Positions 1 through 11,374 of a stretch of DNA of 52,500 nt are shown in pieces (within the stretch, counting starts at the first letter, position 1; each line of letters opens with the position of its first letter). Source of the stretch: Cristatella mucedo (Eukaryota > Bryozoa > Phylactolaemata > Cristatellidae). The stretch is taken from positions 12,501 through 65,000 of the forward strand of contig WPIO01000104.1 of NCBI GenBank assembly GCA_009760855.2, written 5' to 3'. Both the position numbers and the translations under genes were made by a program. The notes below the pieces were generated by a model that saw only the letters and a list, made by a program, of their open reading frames with translations, was not told the origin of the DNA and searched no databases.

Positions 1-802
<802 letters not shown>

Positions 803-805
803 TTA

Positions 806-3120
806 TAAAAATAAAAATAATACACTTGATAAAGCGCCCTCAGAGAACTCAATCTCTTTCTAGGCGCTTTACATTTGCTGCAAAGAAAAATGCGACTTAA
901 TGGTGAGTAATGTCATGCTTGATAAACAACTTGAACAACATGGTTAGCGGTGACATGCACATAGTCAGCATGCAAGTGGGGTTAGTGGCAGCATGGACAG
1001 TGCCAGCACGCATAAGCACATAAAGAATGAATCACAGGGATCCACTAAATTCTTTCATTAATAGGTGCGTTTTTAAGTCATTTTTAAATGCGGTCAAGTC
1101 AGGGGATGTTGTAACTCAAGCCAGGAGTGCGTTTCAGGCTTTGGGAGCATACAAACTAAATGCACGGTCTTCAAAGGATTTGAGGTTTGTACGAGGTATT
1201 GGTAAACTGTTAGATTCCGAAAAGCGGGTGGTACGATGCTTGGCCTGGTGGGGAGTAGATCTGAGAGATAGGCAGGAGCCAAAAAATGAAGTGACCTAAA
1301 AGTGAGCGACAAAAACTTGAAGTCGATCCGTTGCTTGACTGGTAAGCAGTACAGGTTGGCGATTCAACAGGAGATACGCAGGCAAAACCGATTTTGAGCA
1401 TTAGCCATTCCAATTTCTGAATCACACTTGGTTTGACCATAATTTTAGTTCATCATCATTTAGTTTAAGAGAATTTGCTGCCATCCAAGTGTGGACATCA
1501 TCAATACATGCAGCAAGGGAGTTGAAAGAATTCGAGGTTCTCGAAGTCTGGGAGGGGTCAAAGCAAAGATACAACTAAGTGTCATCCGCATAGAAGTGAA
1601 AGCCTAGGTTGTGCTTGGCAATCACATCAGCAAGAGGAAGAGTATAAACCGTGAAAAGAACCGGACCTAGCACGGATCCCTGAGGTACCCTATATCTCAG
1701 AGGTACCTCGGATGATCTCTGTCTATTCACGTCAATACTCTGGAGTCTCCCACTGAGATAGGACCTGGACCATTGCAGAGCAGTGCCAGTGATGCCCAGG
1801 CGAGATGAGAGGCGCTCTAGAAGAACTTTGTGATCGATGGTATCAAAAGCTTCCGAAAGATCGAGCAAAAGAAGCAGTGACACTACCCATGTCTGCATTC
1901 CTAAGTAGGTCGTTATACACCCTAAGCAGTGATGACTCTGTGGAGTGATTAGCTCTAAACCCACACTGAAAATTAATAGCAAGGTTTGAAGTTTCAATAT
2001 ACGAGTTCACTCTTCCGCCACGACTCATTCCGGTGTCTTTGATAAGAATGGTAGAAGGGAGACTGGGCGGTAGTTGCTCAAGTTCTCTTGGTCTAATGGC
2101 ACTTTCTTGAGAAGTGGCCTGACTACAGCTTTTGTGAAAGGTGCTGGGACATGACCTGAGGCTAATGACATATTAATGATGTTAGTTATGCATGGCAATA
2201 GCAGAACAGCGCGTCGTAGGAGCAGGACAGTGGGAATAGGGTCCAAAGGACTTGTTGTGTTTTTGATTGTGAAATGAACTCGAGGACGAGATTACTAGTG
2301 ACCTGCTTAAATCCAGACATTGAGGTGCAGCTAGGAATCGGGGAACAACATTCTAGGGGGGGGGATATTGTAATCGCAGGGATGGACTCCTTGATCTTGT
2401 CTACCTTCAGGACAAAGAATCGAGAGGAGCGATCTGCTAGATCATCACAAGGATCATCAGGTAAGAAGCTAATCTGGGAACGGTTGAGGAGATGGTTGAT
2501 TGTCGACATCAGCATTTTTGGATTGTGCATCTGTGATTCAACAATGTTTTTATAGAAGCTAGACTTGACCTCTGCTGGGATCGATTAGTACGACCTACAG
2601 TAGTCCTCGTACGCCTGTCGATGGACACTCAGTCCTGATCTTCTGTATGTTTTTCAAGCTTGCCCTTAGTAGACCTGGCTAATTTAATGTCTGTGGTAAA
2701 CCATAGGCCGACTGGGTGAGGGACAGTTCGCTTAGTAAGAGGTGCAAACTTGTCGAGCGTGTCAGCTAGTGTCGTGTTCTAGCAATTTACAAATGATGAC
2801 AGGTCGAAAGAGGGACTGAGCAGCAGAGGAGAGGCAGATATTCTCGCACGGACAGCATCAACGTCAAGGGTCTTGAGGTTTCACGATTCAAAAGTGATTT
2901 TAGAGGAGGAGGGAAGAGGAGGTGGGCACACACTGTAGATTGAATGAGATCTGTATGTGGCCAGATAAGCATGATTTGGTAATAATTGATGATGACCAAG
3001 TGCAGCTGTATGAGAAAATCTGGTCGAGTGTGTGACCCTTGATGTGAGTAGGGCCGTGCACACGAGCCACAAGAGACAATGAGTCAGTCAATGCACAGAA
3101 ATCAGTGCTGAAGGCGTCAG
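806..3120 (-). pseudogene. LINE A1 ORF2 3' part: endonuclease C-terminus, reverse transcriptase and 3' UTR
   Basis: Minus-strand continuation of the same ORF2. At about 3090-2990 it reads GPTHIKGHTLD, the endonuclease C-terminal motif. About 2246-2025 reads [12 protein letters not shown], the start of the reverse transcriptase. About 1997-1575 holds LLDLSEAFDTIDH (palm motif A), VPQGSVLGP (motif B) and FHFYADDT (motif C). A stop directly follows ADDT, and several other frameshifts split the frame. About 1440-1210 holds degenerate C-terminal sequence. The rest, down to the tail, is the family 3' UTR. It is not functional as it stands. Confidence 0.85.
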
Positions 3121-4364
3121 ATAAGGCCTCACACCTTGCTAGTAAGTTCCAGTCTGGCTTTAGAGCTAATCACTCCACAGAGTCAGCATTGCTTAGGGTA
3201 TACAACGACCTACTTAGGAATGCAGACATGGGTAGAGTGTCTCTGCTTGTTTTGCTTGATCTTTCGGCAGCTTTTGATACCATCGATCACAAAGTTCTTC
3301 TAGAGCGCCTCTCATCTCGCCTGGGCATCACTGGCACTGCTCTGCAGTGGTTCAGGTCCTATCTCAGTGGGATACTCCAGAGTATTGACGTGAATGGACA
3401 AAGATCATCTGAAGTACCTCTGAAATATGGAGTACCTCAGGGCTCAGTGCTAGGTCCGGTTATTTTCACGGTTCATACTCTGCCTCTTGCTGATGTGATT
3501 GCCAAGCACAATCTAGGCTTTCACTTCTATGCGGATGACACTCAGTTGTACCTTTGCTTTGATCCCTCCCAGCCTTCGAGCACCTCAAATTCTCTAAACT
3601 CACTAGCTGCATGCATTGATGACATCCGCACATGGATGGCAGCAAATTTTCTAAAACTTAACGATGACAAAACTAACTTACTAGTTATGGGCAAACCCAG
3701 TGTGATCCAGAGATTGGAAAGGCTGACTCTCAAAATTGGCTCTGCCAGCATATCTCCAGTTAAATCAGCTCGAAATCTAGGTGTCATATTCCAAAGCGAC
3801 CTCTCGTTAGACGACCATATCAGCTCCACAGTCAAATCCGCCTATTTTCAGCTTCATAACATTGCTAAAATTCGGGCTTGTTTAGATAAGGATACCACAT
3901 CTAAGTTGGTCCATGCATTCGTGACATCCCGTCTCGACTTCTGCAACTCACTGCTCACTGGCCTACCAGCATGTGCGATCAGGCGATTGCAGCTGGTGCA
4001 AAACTCTGCAGCTAGGCTTGTCTGTCGTGAGCGTCGCAGTTGCCACATTACTCCACTTCTCGCCGACCTGCACTGGCTACCAGTCAAGCAACGGATTGAC
4101 TTCAAGGTTTTGTACCTCACTTTTAGGTCCCTTCATTCTATGGCTCCAGCCTATCTCTCCGACATACTCCACTATCAGGCTAAGCATCGTACCACCCGCC
4201 TTTCGGAATCCAACAGTCTAGAAATACCTCATACAAAACTTAAATCCTTTGGAGACCGTGTATTTAGTTCATATGCTCCCACAGCCTGGAACTCCCTCCC
4301 GACCTGCGTCAGAACATCCCCTGACCTGACCACGTTTAAAAGGAACCTAAAAACATCTATTTAG
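3105..4364 (+). CDS. Reverse transcriptase domain of LINE A2 (5'-truncated ORF2)
   Basis: A 419-residue open frame. The first seven codons come from the host LINE, so the apparent Met is not a real start. RT motifs are clear: LLDLSAAFD (residues 50-58), GVPQGSVLGP (109-118) and FYADDTQLYL (141-150). They are followed by the thumb region and a C-terminal segment containing SLHSMAPAYLSD. The enzyme would copy its own RNA at nicked target DNA, but the endonuclease is missing, so this copy cannot move by itself. A small deletion near the 3' end changes the last residues, giving LKTSI and then a stop, where sister copies continue to LKTHLFRTAF. The catalytic FYADD motif is intact. Confidence 0.85.
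   Translation: MLKASDKASHLASKFQSGFRANHSTESALLRVYNDLLRNADMGRVSLLVLLDLSAAFDTIDHKVLLERLSSRLGITGTALQWFRSYLSGILQSIDVNGQRSSEVPLKYGVPQGSVLGPVIFTVHTLPLADVIAKHNLGFHFYADDTQLYLCFDPSQPSSTSNSLNSLAACIDDIRTWMAANFLKLNDDKTNLLVMGKPSVIQRLERLTLKIGSASISPVKSARNLGVIFQSDLSLDDHISSTVKSAYFQLHNIAKIRACLDKDTTSKLVHAFVTSRLDFCNSLLTGLPACAIRRLQLVQNSAARLVCRERRSCHITPLLADLHWLPVKQRIDFKVLYLTFRSLHSMAPAYLSDILHYQAKHRTTRLSESNSLEIPHTKLKSFGDRVFSSYAPTAWNSLPTCVRTSPDLTTFKRNLKTSI
3121..3125. repeat. Target-site duplication ATAAG, left copy
   Basis: ATAAG lies directly before the first base of the nested LINE and recurs at 4591-4595 directly after its ATT tail. Removing the insert plus one copy restores the host endonuclease frame. Confidence 0.85.
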
Positions 4365-4590
4365 GACAGCATTGAGTGGGTCCGTGTGATTCGTCTTTGA
4401 TGTGCTTATGCGTGCTGACACTGTGCATGTCACCCCTAACCATATTATTCATTTCGTTTGTTTTTTCAAGCATGATTTTACTTACCATTCAATTGCATTT
4501 TAATTTACAGCAAATGTAAAGCGCCTAGAGAGAGACCAAGTTCTCTGAGGGCGCTTTATCAAGTGAATTATTATTATTATTATTATTATT
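3126..4590 (+). mobile_element. LINE family A copy A2, 5'-truncated, nested in A1
   Basis: 1465 bp, plus strand, starting inside the pre-RT region (ASKFQSGFRANHSTES) and ending in a clean (ATT)n tail at 4568-4590. It is flanked by the 5-bp duplication ATAAG. It carries the family 3' UTR with gcgcctagaga and gggcgctttatcaagtg just before the tail. The intact RT frame and clean tail suggest a relatively recent insertion. Its sequence is very close to the copy at 40131-41465. Confidence 0.93.
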
Positions 4591-4595
4591 ATAAG
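4591..4595. repeat. Target-site duplication ATAAG, right copy
   Basis: Second copy of the 5-bp duplication, directly after the (ATT)n tail of A2. Host LINE A1 sequence resumes here. Confidence 0.85.
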
Positions 4596-5463
4596 TTATC
4601 AAAGTGAATGTTGAAATAACCCATAACGAAGAAGGATCGATTTCTTGCGCACAGAATATCGAAATGAGATCGGAAAAATCTGAGATAAAGAAGGATTTGG
4701 TAACTGGTGGGTGATAGACTACTGCCACCTCCGGTAGCTTGTTTACGGGTGAGACCAAGATAATCGATTCAAAAGACTGCTTCGAGTGTACTGCAGATGG
4801 CCTAAAGTTGAATTTCGAGCGCACGATAACAGCAACTCCACATCAAGTTTTGATTGATCTAGGGGCGTAAAAAAAATGAAAAACCAGTTGGGGTTGCGTC
4901 TTTAATTGTCGGACAGTTTACCGACTTTAGCCAAGTTTCAGTTAAAGCGTGCAGGTCGAGACCATTTTCAGGAATAAGGTCACTTATCACCAAAGGTTTA
5001 TTGCACATTGAGTGAGGATTCCGAAGGCAAGCGTTAAGTCTGGCCGATGGAGTTACAACAAGCCTGATGACCACTAAGTTAGAAAGATTCACAGTGTCGC
5101 ATGTGGGGGAGCGTGCTGAGCGGTTCGAGACAAGGCTAGGAATACCTGACGAGCGGCTACTCAGCTCGCAGTTCCGCCCAATGAGCGGCGTCTGAGCTGG
5201 CGGTTCCGGCCACTTCGACGGCTACAGGGTGCTTTTCTTTTGGTAATGCACAATTCACTAATCTCAGTCGCGGCATTAATGTCTAGGAATGCATATGATC
5301 TACGACGACGAAGTGATAACAGCTGCTGACGATCGTAACTAACAAGCAGGTTACTAGCCGCAGGCGTAGCTGAGGTCGCCGCCTGCGTGGGAGACCCAGC
5401 AGCCCGCAGTGATAAGCGTTTAGATATCCATAGGCATGCAATTTTCTTACGCGCTACGGTCAA
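4596..5463 (-). pseudogene. LINE A1 ORF2 5' part: AP-endonuclease N-terminal half
   Basis: Minus-strand reading starts near 5463. The N-terminal segment contains YDRQQLLSLR, a style common at the start of CR1/L2 ORF2 proteins. It is followed at about 5092-4859 by endonuclease motifs (NPHSMCNKP, then LTETWLK, which carries the catalytic Glu of the family). At about 4824-4600 comes a segment with VVYHPP and FISDFSDL. The piece ends at the position matching the GDFN motif, exactly where the nested LINE entered. The parts lie in different frames, so the protein is broken. An upstream ORF1 was not recognised. Confidence 0.75.
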
Positions 5464-5480
5464 ATAAGAACCGGAATAAC

Positions 5481-5815
5481 TTTAAACAGGGCTTAGCTGT
5501 ATCGTTTTCGTATACGATGTTCGCAAGAACTTCAGTCTTCGGAAGAATTCTGTAACGAACAACGAACACAAATGAGAGCGCTTTATGTCAGTAAGTTCTC
5601 CTCGCTTAGTGCAGTGTGCTTAGCACTGTGTTTTCTAGTGCAAACCCATCATTTCAACTCATTCTCAGCGTATAATCTCGTGTGCTGCATGAAAATCGAT
5701 AGTTATCGATGGTTAAGCCCAATCTACTACAATCTCCCGAAACTCGACCAGAATTCGGCTGCAGAAATCTCCAAGCCCCATTGCTCATAACATTCACAGT
5801 TTTCAAAATGTAGAA
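5481..5815. other. Unassigned sequence upstream of LINE A1
   Basis: It could be the 5' UTR of A1 (on the minus strand) or flanking DNA. No ORF1-like protein, repeat or RNA gene was recognised. Confidence 0.4.
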
Positions 5816-6262
5816 ATTTAACTTTCAATCCATTTCGTAATGTATCTATGTATCTACGTCTGAAGCTCCACAAAGCCACACAGACAATGTGGGTGTTACA
5901 TAGGAGAGTTTTGTATAGCACAGTCACTGCCTAAGCGGCTTCCAGTACACATTCAGTAGCCAACAGACTCCACCTCACGCAACAAAGAGAAAGTGGGAAG
6001 CATAGCAGAGTCAGGAGAGCAGTTGAGGTAGTGATTAGCATGGAAGTAGCAGCTCAGAACCGCTGGAAAGGATGAGCCATAGTCGGCAGCAGGAGGGTAG
6101 TTATCGTTGCCTAAGAATTGCTAGAGCGAGTTACACAGTCAAGGACCTGCAGAGCTAACGCTTCTGACTCCAACGGTCTTTAAGCAGAGGAATAGAACAG
6201 CTAATTTATTTTCCATACAGGACTTGAGGGTACGAGGAGGCTGAAACTGGTGCCGAAGTTCA
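5816..6262 (-). mobile_element. LINE family B 3' fragment
   Basis: Minus-strand match to the 3' part of the family B copy at 8332-10850. It shares the C-terminal coding end, the stretch around gtgggtgttacataggagagttttgta, and a degenerate TACAT-type tail at 5816-5850. It is 5'-truncated, diverged and not coding. Confidence 0.8.
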
Positions 6263-6277
6263 ACTATGCATGCACTT

Positions 6278-6645
6278 GTCGGAAAATTCAGGGCAATCAA
6301 CAGCAATGGCCGCGGCCAATACCGAAATTCATCGAAAGCAGAAATTGGCTGCACGAAGCTTTAGTTATCATTGTATGTACACTTTCATTGTGCTTAAAGT
6401 TCACCCGCATAATTTTAACCAATTGTATGCATTAAATCTTGGGGAATGCATGGCAATCGACCGCAATGGCCCCAGCCAATACCCAACCAATCAGCCAACC
6501 GTCTCTGATGGACCAAAAATTGACTTCTCGAAGCTCAAATTCTCATTTAAAATTTAACATTTCACTGCGGTCGACAAGCTACAGTTTAATTTTCAAGCTA
6601 TTTTTTCGCACTTAATTGTTGGACAATGCACGGCAATCCTGCTGA
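6278..6645 (+). repeat. Degenerate tandem repeat, period about 165-175 bp
   Basis: The phrase ggcaatcnacngcaatggcc followed by ccaatacc recurs about 162 bp apart (near 6290 and 6452), with a third partial start (cacggcaatcc) near 6628. Between them are matching segments such as aaattggctgcacgaagct and aaattgacttctcgaagct. The copies are strongly diverged. Confidence 0.45.
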
Positions 6646-7006
6646 CGTGCGATCTCGATAAATCTAGGGGAAATGTGACTCGCTTTCCACGGTCCATTGT
6701 TATTTACGGCCTTGTTGATCGCCAGGTTATGGCCAGCTGATATTTAATGCACCGAGGCCAGTTTATTGCTCATTGACACTTACGGGCGGGTACGGACGCG
6801 TTCACTTCGGAGTGATAATTGTTTAGAGGCTAAGTCGCAGCTTGGGACAATAAGTGCACAGTAGACGTTCTGGGTTCGGTTTCGGCTCGGAAGCCGCCGA
6901 AGACACTTGGTGCTGCGAGAGACTCGGGTACCCGATGCAGAGGGGCGAGGGCGAGGCACTGCATTTTGGTATGCGACGCTCGCGTTTGAGCTCCATTCTT
7001 TCCGCT
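6646..7006. other. Unassigned spacer
   Basis: No gene, repeat or RNA recognised. It ends where the tail of the next LINE begins. Confidence 0.4.
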
Positions 7007-7009
7007 TAA

Positions 7010-7998
7010 GAAAATAATAATAATGATATATTAATAACTGGGTAAAGTGCCCTCAGAGAACTCAAATCTCTTTCTAGGGGTTTTACAATAGCTGCAAAGA
7101 CAGCATGATACAATGGTTAGTGGTAGCATGCTCAATAAACAACAAGAATAATATGGTTAGGGGTGACATCCACAGGGTCAGCATGTAACTATGGTTAGTG
7201 GCAGCAATGTCATTGCAACAGTGTCAGCACACATAAGCACATACAAGACGAATCGCTGGTACCCACTAAATGCTGTGCTATATAGGTGCGTTTTAAATTT
7301 CTTTTTAAATGTGACCAAGTCAGAAAATGTGACGCAAGTCTGGAGTGAGTTCCAGGCTTTGGGAGTGTACGAACTAAGGACACGGTCTCCAAAGACGTTG
7401 AGTTTTGTAGGAGGTATAGGTAAACAGTTAGATTCCGAAAAGCGGGTCGTACGATGCTCAGCCTGACAAGGGAGGGGGTGGGAGTATATATTATCAGTAG
7501 GCTGGAGCCATAGAATGAAGGGACCTGAGTGACAAAACCTTGAAGTCAATGCGTTGCTTGACTGGGATCCAGTGCAGGTCAGCGAGAGACGGTGTGATGT
7601 AGCAACTGCGACGCTCACGACAAGCAAGCCTAGCTTCAGAGTTGTAAACCAACTGTAAGCACCTGATTGCATGTGCTAGTAGACCAGCAAGTAGTGACTT
7701 ATAGAAGTCAAGACGGGATGTCACAAATGCATGGTCCAATTTAGATGTGGTATCCCTGCCTACACAAGCCCGAATTTTTAGCAATGTTATGTAGCTGAAA
7801 GTAGGCAGACTTGACTGTAGAGCTGATGTGGTTGTCAAATGAAAGGTCACTTTGGAACATGACGCATAGATTTCGTGCAGATTCAATAAGAGATATGCTG
7901 GCAGAGACGACTGTAAGCGTTAGCTTTTTTCATTTCTGACTCACACTTGGTTTGCCCATAACTATTAAGTTGGTTGAATCATCAGTAGATTTAAGAAA
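7010..7998 (-). mobile_element. LINE family A copy A3, 5'-truncated
   Basis: Minus strand, from an (AAT)n tail at about 7011-7030 back to the RT region just after motif C (the tatgggcaaacc segment near 7960). The C-terminal part of the RT protein is readable in two frames (7178-7672 and 7494-7886), so it is frameshifted. The 8-mer ttaagaaa occurs at 7007-7014 and 7991-7998 and may be a target-site duplication, though it overlaps element-like sequence. Confidence 0.85.
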
Positions 7999-8100
7999 TA
8001 CCCCTCTCTCCGTCCCTATTTAATTTCACTTGCAGAAGTAGGGTGCGAGCCAGCGTGCGAGAACGTCGGCGGGCCATCGTCGGCCCTCGGACCCATCAAC

Positions 8101-8146
8101 GGGGGGGGGGGCTAATGCATCACATTTCCCGATCTGATTGATTGCT

Positions 8147-8184
<38 letters not shown>

Positions 8185-8191
8185 TATATAC

Positions 8192-8226
<35 letters not shown>
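8101..8226. repeat. Poly-G run and (AT)n microsatellite
   Basis: Eleven G at 8101-8111, then (AT)n at 8151-8226 with two cattat interruptions. It lies just before the 3' tail of the family B LINE. Confidence 0.95.
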
Positions 8227-8228
<2 letters not shown>

Positions 8229-8390
8229 GATACATTATATTAATACACTGCTGTTAATCATTATTAATACAATAAATAATGTATTATACAATATATTGCC
8301 TCAAACCTAAGACTGTACGTTCCTCCGTTGTAATGTAATGTAATGTATCTCCGTCTGTAACTCCACAAATTCATCAAGACCACGTGGGTG

Positions 8391-8777
8391 TTACGCAGGA
8401 GAGTTTTGTATAGCCCACTCACAGCCTAAGCGGCTTTCGGTACGCATTCGGTAGCCAACAGACTTCGTCTCACGCAACAAAGAGAAAGTGGCAAGCATAG
8501 CAGAATCAGGAGAGCCGTTGAGGTAGTGAGTAGCATAGAAGTAGCAGCTCAGGACGGCTGAAAAGAATGTGCCTAAGTCGGCAGTAGGAGAGTAGTAGTC
8601 GTTGCGTAAGAATTGTGGAAGCGAGTTCCACAGTCTAGGACCTGCAGAGCTAAAGCTTCTGTCGCCAACTGTCTTTAAGCGGAGGAATGGGACAGCTAAG
8701 TTATTGTCCACACAGGACCTGAGGGTGCGAACAGGCTGAAACTGATGCAGCAGTTCAGCTAGGTATGAAGGAGCCAA
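8391..8777 (-). pseudogene. LINE B1 ORF2 C-terminal segment
   Basis: 128 residues with SFSSAGPRLWNSLPQFLRN, the conserved C-terminal box of CR1/L2-like RT proteins. It is separated from the RT frame by a one-base deletion near 8800, where sister copies keep reading through (KVFTLTHKARHG). The apparent start Met is internal. Confidence 0.75.
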
Positions 8778-8797
8778 GCCGTGGCGGGCCTTGTGGG

Positions 8798-9772
8798 TCA
8801 GCTAAGAACTTTGCTCTGTATCCTTTGCTCAACCGGCAACCATCCTAGCTCTTTCAGCAAAGGAGACACGTGCTCAAACCGCTGGGACTTGAAGCCCAGC
8901 CTTGCAGCCATATTCATAGTCAGCTGCAGTGGCATAATAGCTTTCTTTGGTAGCCCAGCCAAAAGGGAATTACAATAATCAAGCCGAGACAGAACTAAAG
9001 AGCTAGTTAAATTTTTTACAAGCCACTGTGGGAGACAGCTTCTAATCTTGGATAGGGATCGGATGTGATGGCTAGCTGTAGAGGCAGTCTTCTGAATGAA
9101 GCTTTTGAAATTGAGGCAGCTGTCGAACACGACACCCAGATTACGAGCACGTGGTGAAGGTTGCACAATAGCATCACCTATTAGAAGAGCAAAGCCTTTT
9201 AATCCAGCCACGAGCTTAGGGTGTCCTATGAGCAGCAGTTTGGTTTTATCGTCATTTAATTTCAGGAAGTTTTCCGACATCCAGGATCGAATATCGGCAA
9301 GGCAAGCATTCAGTTTCTCAGTTGCTGCAGCAGATTCCGACGGTTTAAATGACAAATACAACTGAGTATCGTCAGCATAGAAGTCATATCCTATTCCATG
9401 GGCCTTAATCCGTTTTCCCAGAGGTAGTGTATAAATGGAGAACAGCAAGGGACCAATTACAGACCCTTGAGGGACTCCACAGGTGACCCTTCTCATGTCT
9501 GAGACCTGACCCCCACACGACACGGATTGAACACGATCAGACAAGTAGGATTTAAACCACGCCAATGCTTTGTCTGCCAGACCGATCGTTGTTCTCAATC
9601 GTTCAAGCAGAACTTCGTAATCAATGGTGTCGAAGGCAGCAGACAGATCTAGCAGAGCTAGGGCAGTGACATTCCCGTCGTCCTTGCCACGTAGAATGTC
9701 ATTGTTAACACGGAGGAGAGCAGTTTCAGTGGAGTGCTGCCTCTTAAAACCTGATTGAAATGTTTCTGACAT
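8798..9772 (-). pseudogene. LINE B1 reverse transcriptase domain
   Basis: 324 residues, minus strand. Motif A is LLDLSAAFD (residues 40-48), motif B is GVPQGSVIGP (99-108) and motif C is FYADDTQLYL (131-140). The catalytic aspartates are present. The domain copies LINE RNA into DNA at the target. The Met at 9772 is internal: upstream sequence continues in frame through [12 protein letters not shown] to an in-frame TAG near 9865. The frame ends after KVLS because of a deletion near 8800. Each break is small, so the copy is not very old. Confidence 0.88.
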
Positions 9773-9882
9773 TCCATTATTTTCAATATGTTCAACTAGC
9801 TGCTTAGCAACAATTTTTTTAAGAATCTTTGATAAGAACGGAAGAAGGGAAACTGGACGATAGTTTGCTAGGACCTATGTGT

Positions 9883-10793
9883 CTAATCCAGGCTTTTTAA
9901 GGATAGGTCTAACGATTGCCGATTTGAAGGACTTGGGGACGACCCCTTTTGCCAAGAAGCATTAAAAATCTTGGTTATGGCAGGGCTAAGTTGGTCTGCA
10001 AGTGAAGACCACAGAGATGAAGGTATAGGGTCTTCAGGAGACGAGCTCTTTTTGCTAGACCTTATTAAGGCAGCCACATCACAGGCAGAAACATCGGAGA
10101 ACCTTTTAAGAAAGGTCACAGGTTGAGGAACGGCGATTGCTTTGGTCGGAGGGGGCTTAATGGAGGCACGAATGTGCACAATTTTTTCCGTAAAGAAGGC
10201 TGAAAACTTTTCGGCTGAGCCCTTAATATCTGGGGAGTCAGACCTCACAGCATTGGCCAGTAAATGGTTTACTGTCTTATAAATCTGTTTAGTGTCCGAC
10301 TGGCAGGAATTCAGCTTTCTAATGAAAAAAGAAGCCCTGGTTTTTTAAGCTTTCGGGTGTAAACTCGAAGGAAGTCTTTAAAATTGACTAGGTCTGCCTC
10401 AGACCCCGATTTCTTGAAACGACGTTCCAGCCTGCGCTTAACACGGCGCATCTTAAGTTTTTTTGTAAATTGAAAGCAATCTTGACGACTTTGAACACGG
10501 ATAGAGCGAACGGGAGCATGCTTGTCAAGAGCACTCCTGAGTGTCATGGTCATCGCATCAGTGAGGGTATCGAGGCTGCCGGTCGAGTCTGAATGGAGAT
10601 CAAGAAGGCCTGCATCACAAACAGATTTCAAAAACTTGTCCATGTCAATGCTTTGTAAGTTACGTCGTTTGGCAAATTCGACATTACCCTGCACGTACGA
10701 GGGAGCAGGAACAGAAAACGAGACCGAACAATGATCTGAGAGGGTCAGTGGGCACACCACAAAGTCAGTGGGGAGGACATCCTTAGTGATCAT
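9883..10793 (-). pseudogene. LINE B1 endonuclease C-terminus and EN-RT linker
   Basis: Two minus-strand frames. About 10793-10311 holds the last endonuclease motif (PLTLSDHCSV, containing the catalytic SDH) and a basic linker. About 10248-9883 holds the segment before the RT (SSSPEDPIPSSLW). The endonuclease N-terminal half is absent because the element is truncated near 10850. Confidence 0.8.
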
Positions 10794-10850
10794 GAGATCT
10801 AGAATGTGGCCACCGACGTGGGTGCTATGATTAACGTGTTGGGCCTAACC

Positions 10851-11089
10851 AAGATTCCGTTCTTTGTCCGCGAACTTTAGCCGCAGCTGCTTTGCTACTC
10901 GATAACAACGGGCAGCCGCGTTCCTCATTTGCTCCGTCGATGAACCGAGCCGACCTGCTTTGCTAGTTTCCGGTTTAATGGTGCACGTAGTTATCGCCAA
11001 TCCATTGGTGTGGCAGCTTTCCAGCCGATGTGGAGTGACTAGAAAGAGATTGAGATTATTTTAGAGCACTATTTGCATATTTTGTAGTT
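10851..11089. other. Unassigned flank of LINE B1
   Basis: Short unique segment between the truncated 5' end of B1 and an AT-rich block. No gene seen. Confidence 0.4.
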
Positions 11090-11244
11090 ATATTATATAA
11101 TAATACATATCATTATTATATATTATTATATACACACATATATATATATAATTTATCAATACATTATATATAAAATACATTATATATATTATTAATCGTA
11201 TAAATAATAAATGCAATATATATATATATATATATATATACATA

Positions 11245-11323
<79 letters not shown>

Positions 11324-11335
11324 TGCATTTATTAT
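11090..11335. repeat. AT-rich block with (CA)n core and inverted AT arms
   Basis: AT-rich sequence 11090-11207. An inverted repeat follows: aataaatgca plus (AT)n at about 11207-11240 and (TA)n plus tgcatttatt at about 11299-11334. Between the arms is (CA)n at 11248-11299, about 25 units. Confidence 0.9.
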
Positions 11336-11374
11336 GGTTAGGCCGTGGCAGATAACGGTTGCCTTATCGCGTGA

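Larger units (their letters stand above)
803..5480 (-). mobile_element. LINE family A copy A1 (CR1/L2-like), interrupted by a nested LINE
   Basis: The most complete family A element in the window, read on the minus strand. Its 3' end lies at about 803-850, with the family tail (gcgctttac / gagaactcaatctctttctagg and an A/T-rich repeat). Its 5' coding end lies near 5463. Positions 3126-4590 are a separate plus-strand LINE inserted into it. Removing that insert joins the two halves of the endonuclease domain in one reading frame. The remaining element is about 3.2 kb and encodes an ORF2 with an AP-type endonuclease followed by a reverse transcriptase. Several frames are broken: for example the codon after FYADDT is a stop (TAG) where sister copies have CAG (Q). 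Clade assignment to CR1/L2-like is by motif style only. Confidence 0.88.
8332..10850 (-). mobile_element. LINE family B copy B1, 5'-truncated (about 2.5 kb)
   Basis: Best family B copy. The 3' end is a short (ATTAC/TACAT)n tail at about 8332-8347. The element then runs on the minus strand through a short 3' UTR, RT C-terminus, RT, linker and endonuclease C-terminus, ending at about 10850 where homology stops. The tail type differs from family A (ATT repeats) and the proteins are clearly different, so it is a second LINE lineage of the same broad CR1/L2-like group. Frame breaks occur at about 8800, at about 9865 (TAG) and between 9883 and 10311. Confidence 0.9.

Noticed and set aside
803-4590. 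Twin-priming (5' inversion) of one LINE
   Set aside because: Both oppositely oriented parts have their own 3' tails, and the ATAAG duplication with restored host frame shows a nested insertion instead.
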